DNA of 14,695 nucleotides from UMGS1052 sp045580005 (lineage in GTDB: Bacteria; Bacillota; Clostridia; Oscillospirales; CAG-382), in contig JAZNMZ010000087.1 of NCBI GenBank assembly GCA_045580005.1, positions 1 to 14,695 of the forward strand, read 5' to 3'. The position numbers and the translations under genes were made by a program. This document shows positions 7,154 to 12,553 of the stretch, one piece after another. The stretch's first letter is position 1. Every line of letters begins with the position of its first letter. The notes beneath the pieces were generated by a model. It was not told where the DNA came from. It saw only the letters and a list, made by a program, of their open reading frames with translations, and searched no databases.

Positions 7154-7879
7154 TTACAGACTTATTGTTTCACCAGGGCGCATTAGAATATATTCAACAT
7201 CCTTGTGTTTTTCATCCATTTCCGTCTTAAAAATATGAGGATTGCCGCCATGCTCAGCAAAATTCCAATAATGGCACGGAATGCAGAGTTTAGGAGAAAT
7301 TATTTCTATTGCTTTTGTCGCCTCTTTTTCGTTAAGGTTACCAAAGGCCCCGTTTATAGGCATAATCATAACATCAAGTTCTTTCAGCTCATCATTCAGA
7401 AAATAATCCTCTCTGTAAGCTGTATCACCTGCGATGTATATTCTTTTGTTGTCCACCGTAATAAGTAAGCCTATTGCGTCAGGTGTTTCTTCACCGTGAT
7501 CACACGGCATAGCTTTGACAGTAACACAGTCGTTTTTAAAAATGTCCCCATCTTTGATGTATGTAATACGCTCTTTTTCAAGATTCAACCTTTCAGCCTC
7601 AGTCTTAACATCGTAGGCGCAAAGGAGCTGCGTTTTTTTGTCAGACATTATAAGCGGAACAGAATCAGGATCAAAATGATCGTAATGGGCGTGTGTTGCG
7701 ATAAGCAGATCTAGCTTGAGCTCCTGCGGATTAAATATATACGGCATTAATCTTTTGAATCCAAAATATCTTTCGCAGCAATCGGACAAATACAAATCAA
7801 CACCTATTCTGTATCCCGACTTACTTTGGATAATAAAACCTGCCTGTCCTGCAAATGTAAGAGTCAGTTCGTTTTTCAT
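7154..7879 (-). CDS. Metallo-beta-lactamase-fold hydrolase (UlaG/UPF0173-like)
   Basis: 241 residues from the ATG at 7879, chosen because AAAGGTGA lies about 10 bases upstream; the in-frame ATG at 7900 has no ribosome site and would lie directly against the operator. The dimetal motif THAHYDHFD is at 62-70 (H63, H65, D67, H68). Further ligands are in CDHGEETPDAIGL, AGDTAYRE and PCHYWNF. The protein is closest in style to the ascorbate-6-phosphate lactonase (UlaG) and UPF0173 branch of the superfamily, but it is much shorter than UlaG (about 350). A lactonase acting after the zinc dehydrogenase would fit the operon; this is inference. It is the first gene of the operon, about 45 bases downstream of a consensus promoter. 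Confidence 0.8.
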   Translation of the reverse strand: MKNELTLTFAGQAGFIIQSKSGYRIGVDLYLSDCCERYFGFKRLMPYIFNPQELKLDLLIATHAHYDHFDPDSVPLIMSDKKTQLLCAYDVKTEAERLNLEKERITYIKDGDIFKNDCVTVKAMPCDHGEETPDAIGLLITVDNKRIYIAGDTAYREDYFLNDELKELDVMIMPINGAFGNLNEKEATKAIEIISPKLCIPCHYWNFAEHGGNPHIFKTEMDEKHKDVEYILMRPGETISL

Positions 7880-7903
7880 CTCTTTTTGCTCACCTTTCAT
7901 TTT

Positions 7904-7919
7904 GCGTAATCGGTTACGC
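7904..7919. promoter_or_regulatory. LacI-family operator upstream of the catabolic operon
   Basis: The 16-base sequence GCGTAATCGGTTACGC is a palindrome with a single mismatched pair and a central CG, the form typical of LacI-family operators. It lies immediately downstream of the predicted transcription start of the minus-strand operon (about 7921-7923), where a bound repressor would block initiation. The LacI-family gene is divergent from this spot, so it is the natural binder. Confidence 0.75.
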
Positions 7920-7921
7920 TT

Positions 7922-7958
7922 GTAAATTAATTATATTCCCCAAATTATTTATTGTCAA
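7922..7958 (-). promoter_or_regulatory. Consensus sigma-70 promoter of the nine-gene operon
   Basis: Read on the minus strand, TTGACA (7953-7958) and TATAAT (7930-7935) are both perfect consensus hexamers with a 17-base spacer. The predicted start is about 7921-7923, directly abutting the palindromic operator. A promoter this strong needs a repressor, which fits the adjacent LacI gene. Confidence 0.85.
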
Positions 7959-7975
7959 GTATTATTTAAAAAATA

Positions 7976-8004
7976 TTGAAATTTTACGCAAAAACTGTTA
8001 CAAT
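7976..8004 (+). promoter_or_regulatory. Promoter of the LacI-family gene
   Basis: TTGAAA (7976-7981) and TACAAT (7999-8004) are separated by 17 bases and lie about 20 bases before the GGAGG and ATG of the regulator. The spacer contains TTACGC (7984-7989), identical to one arm of the operator at 7904-7919 but without a good second arm, so weak autoregulation is possible but unproven. Confidence 0.65.
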
Positions 8005-8026
8005 ATGAATAAAGCGGAGGTGCAAA

Positions 8027-9088
8027 ATGAAAGAAAAAAGGGTTACCATCTACGATATAGCAGAAAAAGCAGGGGTTTCGGTGGGAACTGTTAACCGTGC
8101 GCTCAGCAACAAGCCGAGAATCAGCCCTGCAACCAAAAAGTTAGTGCTTGATACTGCAAAAAAGCTTGGTTACAAAGTAAATGTGGCGGCACAAGGTCTA
8201 CGGCGTTCGCCTATAACAATAGGTGCAATTCTTTTTTGCCCCATAGAAGAATATGTTGATTCAATCATTGAAGGAATGCGCTCTTCTGCCGCTGACCTTG
8301 AAAAATACAATGTCACCGTAGATGTCCGCAAAATCGCTTATACAAACAGCAAGGACTGCTTAACTAAAACCTGTGAGCTGATAAACACCTTTGCCAAACA
8401 AAGATACAACGGAATTGTTTTGTTCATGTCCTCAATGGTTGAAGAAATGAATGAATTATCGGCACTTATCGATGAGCTTACGAAAAAAAATATTTTCTTC
8501 GCCACCGTTGCAAACGACATTCCCGGAAGCCGTAGAGTCATTCATGTTGGCGTTGATGCTTTTATAGCAGGAAAAATGGCAGCCGAAATGCTTGAATTAT
8601 CATGTGAAGGCAGAGATATAGCTCTACTCGTAGCAAGTACAACTTCGCCGGTAAATACTGATTACATAAACGGTTTTTCCGAATACGCCAAAGGCAATAT
8701 CTTTTCGGATATAAAAATTTACAGCCACTACGACAACAAGGACAAAATAATCGAAGTTACGCAGAAGCTGTTGGAGGACAATCCGAATCTTGGCGGAATA
8801 TATATGGCAACCGCAAGTTCTGCAATTGCTTGCGAGTGCATTAAGAATTCAAATGTAAAAGATATAAGCATTATAACCACAGACCTTTTGAGAGAAACGC
8901 CAGTGCTTTTGAACAGCAAAATTGCGAACGCTACTATATTTCAGAATCCATACAGACAAGGACGAAATGTTATCAAATTGTTTTATAACTATATTACAAA
9001 GCAGACAGACGCCGGCGTACATCTTATCACTCCTCACATTCTTCTTTCCTCAAATCTTACACCATATTTGAACAACGAGATGCAATAA
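8027..9088 (+). CDS. LacI-family transcriptional regulator
   Basis: 353 residues, full length for the family. The N-terminal helix-turn-helix is VTIYDIAEKAGVSVGTVNRALSN (6-28, recognition helix at VGTVNRAL) followed by the hinge helix (GYKVNVAAQGLRR). The rest is a periplasmic-binding-protein-like sugar-sensing domain that starts ITIGAILFCP and shows the GVDAFIAGKMAAEML, YINGFSEYA and IFQNPYRQG blocks usual in this group. The ATG has GGAGGTG closely upstream. It is transcribed divergently from the operon and almost certainly controls it through the palindrome at 7904-7919, with a sugar, sugar acid or intermediate as inducer. It has no separate good terminator of its own; the duplicated terminator at 9268-9299 would end its transcript. 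Confidence 0.92.
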   Translation: MKEKRVTIYDIAEKAGVSVGTVNRALSNKPRISPATKKLVLDTAKKLGYKVNVAAQGLRRSPITIGAILFCPIEEYVDSIIEGMRSSAADLEKYNVTVDVRKIAYTNSKDCLTKTCELINTFAKQRYNGIVLFMSSMVEEMNELSALIDELTKKNIFFATVANDIPGSRRVIHVGVDAFIAGKMAAEMLELSCEGRDIALLVASTTSPVNTDYINGFSEYAKGNIFSDIKIYSHYDNKDKIIEVTQKLLEDNPNLGGIYMATASSAIACECIKNSNVKDISIITTDLLRETPVLLNSKIANATIFQNPYRQGRNVIKLFYNYITKQTDAGVHLITPHILLSSNLTPYLNNEMQ

Positions 9089-9199
9089 CTCTTATTTCTT
9101 TGCACCGTTGCAAAAAAGCAAGGTAAATAAACAATTTCAGATTTAGCAGACGCTTGGATATAAGTCGTTTTTACATGGCTTAAAAAACGCTTCAACATA

Positions 9200-9328
9200 G
9201 GGTAACAACCCCATAGTTTGTGCTTCTGTTGCTGTTGAAGAAGCTACAAAGTAATTAAATCCAAAATAAAAAAATCTGTGCCCGCGGGCACAGATTTTTG
9301 TTTGTCTAAATTTGTTTTCTTTTTATTG
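9200..9328 (+). repeat. Right copy of the direct repeat: decayed GGGtGRT gene tail plus terminator
   Basis: Bases 9200-9254 still read in frame as a short tail (NNPIVCASVAVEEATK then TAA), matching the end of the gene at 389-455 with a 12-base deletion in the GCTGTT tract and three visible substitutions. The downstream spacer, palindromic terminator and T-rich tail to TTTATTG also match. Upstream of 9200 the similarity to the gene stops abruptly, so this is a truncated fragment with no start and is not a gene. It marks the right boundary of the 8.7 kb block. Confidence 0.88.
9268..9299. terminator. Bidirectional terminator (right copy)
   Basis: The palindrome at 9274-9295 is identical to that at 479-500, again flanked by an A run and a T run. 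It probably ends transcription of the LacI-family gene, which has no other clear terminator, and shields the neighbouring genes from the block. Confidence 0.85.
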
Positions 9329-9394
9329 TAGGGGCGAGCGACGCTCGCCCGTCTTTCATGTGATATTTTGCGGACGACCAATGGTCGCCCCTAC
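9328..9394. mobile_element. Small inverted-repeat (MITE-like) element
   Basis: Perfect 10-base terminal inverted repeats GTAGGGGCGA (9328-9337) and TCGCCCCTAC (9385-9394) bound a 67-base element. Inside are two more hairpins, GGGCGAGC/GCTCGCCC (9332-9350) and CGACC/GGTCG (about 9375-9387). It is much richer in GC than its surroundings and codes for nothing. Similar GTAGGGGCGA-type intergenic repeats occur in many copies in Clostridia genomes, to my knowledge. It starts exactly where the direct repeat ends. No clear target duplication is seen. Confidence 0.65.
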
Positions 9395-9474
9395 GGTATG
9401 TCCCGGGCAAACACAGACTCATATGTTATATGGAAGTTCATTAATATCAATTTCAAGATTCTTGGAAATCATAT

Positions 9475-9503
9475 AAAAAAGTAAATATGTTTTCAATATT
9501 TAC
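9475..9503 (-). terminator. Terminator of the Xre gene
   Basis: On the minus strand an 8-base AT-rich stem (GTAAATAT/ATATTTAC, 9496-9503 and 9481-9488) with a 7-base loop is followed by six T residues. The stem overlaps the last codons and the TGA of the Xre gene. It is weak in GC but correctly placed. Confidence 0.6.
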
Positions 9504-9699
9504 CTGCCCGTCCTACAAGGTAATCGAGCGTCACATTATAATAATCGGCGAGCTTGATTGCTGCCCAAAGCGGAAGCTCACGCTCTCCCCTCTCATATCT
9601 CTGATACACGGTAAGCTGCATATTAAGATAGCTCGCTATGTCTTTTTGTGTCTTGTCGCTGTCTTCTCTCAGGTCTTTTACCCGTCTGTAAATCTGCAT
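9493..9699 (-). CDS. Small Xre/Cro-CI family repressor
   Basis: 68 residues consisting of little more than one HTH_3 domain: LREDSDKTQKDIASYLNMQLTVYQRYERGERELPLWAAIKLADYYNV spans the five helices (quoted in parts: KTQKDIASYLN, TVYQRYERGERELP, AIKLADYYNVTLDYLVGR), ending LDYLVGR as many such proteins do. There is no sensor or dimerisation domain beyond this. A purine-rich GGTGG lies about 4 bases before the ATG. A TATAAT at 9734-9739 (minus) gives a plausible promoter with a weak -35. It is divergent from the FkbH-like gene, and the shared region carries three operator-like palindromes, so it most likely represses both genes. Confidence 0.88.
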   Translation of the reverse strand: MQIYRRVKDLREDSDKTQKDIASYLNMQLTVYQRYERGERELPLWAAIKLADYYNVTLDYLVGRAGKY

Positions 9700-9745
9700 A
9701 ACGCCACCGCCGACATATATTATTTCCTGAAGTATTATACATTAA

Positions 9746-9806
9746 AACACCGTTTGGTACTAGATGATAACACCATATGGTGTTGACAAAAACACCGTAT
9801 GGTGTT
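9746..9806. promoter_or_regulatory. Three tandem palindromic operators
   Basis: Three related 16-base sites share AACACC-NNNN-GGTGTT: AACACCGTTTGGTACT (9746-9761, degenerate right arm), AACACCATATGGTGTT (9769-9784, perfect palindrome) and AACACCGTATGGTGTT (9791-9806, near-perfect). Centres are 23 and 22 bases apart, about two helical turns, which places the bound proteins on one face of the DNA. The first overlaps the -35/-10 spacer of the predicted Xre promoter and the last fills the spacer of the FkbH-like promoter. The adjacent Xre protein is the likely ligand. Confidence 0.82.
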
Positions 9807-9811
9807 ATAAT
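9783..9811 (+). promoter_or_regulatory. Perfect consensus promoter of the FkbH-like gene with an operator in its spacer
   Basis: TTGACA (9783-9788) and TATAAT (9806-9811) are exact consensus hexamers 17 bases apart. The spacer is almost entirely operator (9791-9806), and the -35 overlaps the end of the preceding operator (9769-9784). Predicted transcription starts near 9818, leaving a leader of about 80 bases before the ATG at 9899. Confidence 0.88.
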
Positions 9812-9898
9812 AGTACAACAACAAGGCATTCTGTTTGTCGGGTGTTTTGACAAAAAGGATTGTTTTGCAAAGATTAAATATTTCAGGAGGTACAAACT

Positions 9899-11713
9899 AT
9901 GACACTGCAAGACATAAAGCTTGTAATTTGGGATCTTGACGAAACATTTTGGCGCGGAACAATAAGTGAGGGCGAGATACAGCCTATAGAGGAAAATATC
10001 AGGTTTATACGCAACACTACAGATATGGGAATCGTACACTCAATATGCTCCAAAAACGACTTTTCTGTAGCCAAAGACAGATTGGGTAAAATAAAACTGT
10101 GGGAATATTTTGTGTTCCCCTCTGTCGACTGGACACCAAAAGGAAGCAGAATAAAAAACATCATTGATACTATGAAGCTTCGCGCTGTAAATGTACTTTT
10201 TATAGATGACAATGTTCAGAATCTAGCAGAGGCAAAGCATTTCTGTCCCGGCATTATGACCGCTCTTCCGCACGAAATAACACCCTTATATATTGAAGCC
10301 GAAAATGCAGAGCACAAAGATACCGCTCACAAACGGCTTAAGCAATACAAAGTTTTGGAAGAAAAGGAAGCTTCGCGCAGTGAATTTGAGTCCAACGATG
10401 ATTTTTTGTTTTCCTGTAATATTAGGGTTACAATCAACAATGACTGCGAAAAGCTCCTTGACCGCTTACATGAACTTATAATGCGTAGCAATCAGCTGAA
10501 TTATACAAAATTCAGGCAGCCAAAAGAAGACCTCGAGCATTTAATAAAGAATAAAGATGTAAAAAGCGGTTATGTTTCTGTAAAAGACAAATTCGGCGAC
10601 TACGGAATTGTAGGCTTTTTCGCAATAGAAAACGGCAGTGCCATACACTATGTTTTTTCATGCAGAACGCTTGGTATGAAAGTGGAACAATATGTTTACA
10701 AAACGCTCGGCTGTCCACGCATTGATATTGTCGGAGATGTCGTGTCTGAGCTTAACTGCGACTTTCTTCCTCCCTGGATTAATCAGGAGATAGACGACGC
10801 ACAGGAAGAACAAAAAACAGTACAGACAAGTAAAATTCTTTTAAAAGGACCTTGCGATATGTCACAAATGCACGCTTTTCTTAATTCGTGCAGCAATCTC
10901 ACAAGAGAGTTTACCTACGCAGGTGATTCTGGCATGCTTGTTGAGGGACACAATCACACTGCGCAGATTATAACCGCTCTTTTCGCCTCGGCAGAAGAAA
11001 AGAACAGCATATTTGACGACACCCCTTTTTTGGATAAAAAAATGCTTGACATATCTCTATGCAATGAAAAATATGATGTCGTAGTTTTATCTATGCTGAC
11101 AGACGGTAATCTAGGCATATACAGACACAAAAAAAGCGGTCATTGTATAGCTTTGTGTGAGAAATACTATGACATCACAGACCGCAAAAACGCTCAAAGC
11201 TACATAAACGGCAGTATTTTTACATCCGGAATAAAATTGACCGAGGCAGCTCTGTCTGACTTCTGCGAAAAATACGAATATGTGAACAACAGCGACTGGA
11301 GCATTACCATACAAAATCTCGAGAAAATACACAAATATATAGGAAAAGATACAAAGCTCGTTCTTTTGTTGGGCTCCGAGCAGGAATGCCCAAAAGCCAA
11401 CCAGAAGCCGTCGTATGCCTCAAGGCACCTTGAGCACAGCCTTCTGAACAATGCGGTGCGAAAATGGGCAAGTGACAAAGAAAATGTAATTCTTCTGCCA
11501 TATGACAAATATTTAAGAAATAGATCGGGCTTTCTTGATACAATCAATCATTTTGAAAAGCGCGTATACTTTGAGCTGGCGAATGACCTGGCAGAAATAT
11601 TTAGCAAAACCGCAGGAATCAATGTCACTGCAAAAAGTAAAAAGAACCTGTATATTTCGATTGTTATGCAAAAATTGCGTAAAATCAGAGCAAAGCTGAG
11701 AAGTATTTTATAA
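9899..11713 (+). CDS. FkbH-like HAD-IIIC protein with GNAT-like and SGNH-like regions
   Basis: 604 residues. An N-terminal HAD phosphatase-like domain has motif I WDLDET (11-16, nucleophile D12, D14), motif II CSKND (50-54), the motif III Lys in TPKGSR (79-84) and motif IV FIDDN (101-105). A GNAT-like middle domain has LIMRSNQLNYTKFR (193-206) and DKFGDYGIVGFF (230-241), then SCRTLGMKVE (254-263), as in FkbH proteins. The last about 290 residues look like a divergent SGNH/GDSL-type domain (ILLKGPCD at 313-320, DVVVLSMLTDGNLG at 393-406, LGSEQECP at 491-498, and DTINHF at 547-552 resembling the catalytic Asp-x-x-His block), although the usual Ser is not obvious. FkbH domains transfer a glyceryl group from 1,3-bisphosphoglycerate to a carrier protein; others act in surface polysaccharide or natural-product pathways. 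No carrier protein lies nearby. AGGAGG lies 8 bases before the ATG. The C-terminal tail is strongly basic. Confidence 0.82.
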   Translation: MTLQDIKLVIWDLDETFWRGTISEGEIQPIEENIRFIRNTTDMGIVHSICSKNDFSVAKDRLGKIKLWEYFVFPSVDWTPKGSRIKNIIDTMKLRAVNVLFIDDNVQNLAEAKHFCPGIMTALPHEITPLYIEAENAEHKDTAHKRLKQYKVLEEKEASRSEFESNDDFLFSCNIRVTINNDCEKLLDRLHELIMRSNQLNYTKFRQPKEDLEHLIKNKDVKSGYVSVKDKFGDYGIVGFFAIENGSAIHYVFSCRTLGMKVEQYVYKTLGCPRIDIVGDVVSELNCDFLPPWINQEIDDAQEEQKTVQTSKILLKGPCDMSQMHAFLNSCSNLTREFTYAGDSGMLVEGHNHTAQIITALFASAEEKNSIFDDTPFLDKKMLDISLCNEKYDVVVLSMLTDGNLGIYRHKKSGHCIALCEKYYDITDRKNAQSYINGSIFTSGIKLTEAALSDFCEKYEYVNNSDWSITIQNLEKIHKYIGKDTKLVLLLGSEQECPKANQKPSYASRHLEHSLLNNAVRKWASDKENVILLPYDKYLRNRSGFLDTINHFEKRVYFELANDLAEIFSKTAGINVTAKSKKNLYISIVMQKLRKIRAKLRSIL

Positions 11714-11733
11714 TATTTATCAACGCTTAAAAC

Positions 11734-11773
11734 AAAAAACACATTCTGAGATTTCTCCCGGAATGTGTTTTTT
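11734..11773. terminator. Bidirectional terminator between convergent genes
   Basis: The arms AAAAAACACATTC (11734-11746) and GAATGTGTTTTTT (11761-11773) are exactly complementary around a 14-base loop, so a hairpin followed by a T run forms on either strand. It lies between the FkbH-like gene (ends 11713) and the APH-fold kinase gene (ends 11779) and serves both. Confidence 0.88.
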
Positions 11774-11778
11774 GCTTA

Positions 11779-12528
11779 TTATTCGTAATCCACTACATTT
11801 ACCCACGAGAGAAGAAATTCTCTTTCCTCGGCGTTGCCCTTTACAGACTGAGAGGCTGCAACTATCGGCATCCACTTCTGTACATACTGCATTGCAGTGT
11901 CACTCTTTTTGCAGAACAGTTTGAGGTACTTATCGGCAAGCTCGCGCTTTCCGTCAAGGCAGAAGAGAAGATATGTTCTTGCCACATCAGCAGAAGCATT
12001 GCCCTGTGTTGCGTGTGCCCAGTCGATAATATACGGTGTGCCGTCAGCAGATATTACGATATTTGACGGATTGAAATCGCCGTGACAGACCTTGTTGTGC
12101 TTGGGCATACCCTCAAGACGGGTGTGCAGCTCATAGCGTGTTGTCGCGTCAAGGTCAGATATTGAAATCTTGCGTGTCATCTTATCCTTGAGCTTTGTTA
12201 AAAGCTGCGACTTCTTTGAATGCACTTCAAGCTGAAGGTTGACAAAAAGGTCGAGGTATTCGTCGGATTTTTCAGGATTCTTTTCCATAAGCTGTGAGAG
12301 TGTTTCGCCCTCGATATATTCAAGCACTATCGCCCACTTGCCGTCGATCTTTGTGACCTCAAGGATTTTGGGAATATTGAGTCCTGTTTCTTCTATTCTT
12401 GCCTGATTGAGTGCTTCGTTGAGAACATCTGCCTTTGAATAGCTTTCGTTAAAGAGCTTTATACATTTTCCCTCGTCAAAGTATATTGTCTTGTTTTTGC
12501 TGACTGCTACAATTTTTTCAAGCTTCAT
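11779..12528 (-). CDS. Aminoglycoside/choline-phosphotransferase (APH)-fold kinase
   Basis: 249 residues with the APH-type active site: Brenner motif CHGDFNPSN (148-156, catalytic D151, metal-binding N156) and the DFG-equivalent IIDWAHA (167-173, D169), plus an N-lobe with a candidate Lys (K24) and hinge VLEYIEGETL (68-77). Relatives phosphorylate small hydroxyl compounds (choline, aminoglycosides, homoserine, sugars). Nothing here identifies an antibiotic substrate, so it should not be called a resistance gene. The ATG lies 25 bases after the adhE stop with GAGAGGA upstream and no terminator between them, so it is probably cotranscribed with adhE. GC looks lower than in adhE. Confidence 0.82.
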   Translation of the reverse strand: MKLEKIVAVSKNKTIYFDEGKCIKLFNESYSKADVLNEALNQARIEETGLNIPKILEVTKIDGKWAIVLEYIEGETLSQLMEKNPEKSDEYLDLFVNLQLEVHSKKSQLLTKLKDKMTRKISISDLDATTRYELHTRLEGMPKHNKVCHGDFNPSNIVISADGTPYIIDWAHATQGNASADVARTYLLFCLDGKRELADKYLKLFCKKSDTAMQYVQKWMPIVAASQSVKGNAEEREFLLSWVNVVDYE

Positions 12529-12553
12529 AATCTGTTCCTCTCTTTACTTAAAT

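Larger units (their letters stand above)
9089..9492. other. Gene-free stretch with repeat remnants
   Basis: I see no convincing coding sequence here. In order it holds an AT-rich junction segment with an imperfect hairpin (9162-9172 pairing with 9183-9192, one bulge), the right copy of the GGGtGRT 3' end and terminator (9200-9328), an inverted-repeat element (9328-9394), and about 80 bases of AT-rich sequence leading to the Xre gene's terminator. It looks like the scar of past insertions. Confidence 0.75.

Noticed and set aside
551..7879. Assignment of the operon to the ascorbate (Ula), sulfoglycolytic or uronate pathway
   Set aside because: The MBL protein is too short for UlaG and the PTS and UlaD/E partners are absent; no sulfo-sugar transporters or isomerase; no uronate isomerase, reductase or dehydratase.
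7154..7900. ATG at 7900 as start of the MBL-fold gene
   Set aside because: It has no ribosome site and abuts the operator; the ATG at 7879 has a well placed AAAGGTGA.
7904..7919. Operator read as a CcpA cre site
   Set aside because: The general shape with a central CG fits, but the outer bases do not match the TG...CA ends of cre, and a dedicated LacI gene is adjacent.
9419..9472. Short minus-strand frame of 17 residues (MISKNLEIDINELPYNI)
   Set aside because: It has no ribosome binding site and starts in the T run of the Xre terminator; no independent support.
9769..9806. Possible NrdR boxes (ACAC-AT-rich-GTGT palindromes in tandem)
   Set aside because: The inner CC/GG pairs do not fit the AT-rich NrdR core, spacing differs from usual, and no ribonucleotide reductase gene is near; an adjacent Xre gene is the simpler binder.
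9746..9806. Repeated units as a CRISPR array
   Set aside because: Only three 16-base palindromes with 6-7 base gaps; far too short and promoter-located.
11779..12528. Antibiotic (aminoglycoside) resistance gene
   Set aside because: Only the general APH fold is visible; the context is adhE, with no mobile resistance features.
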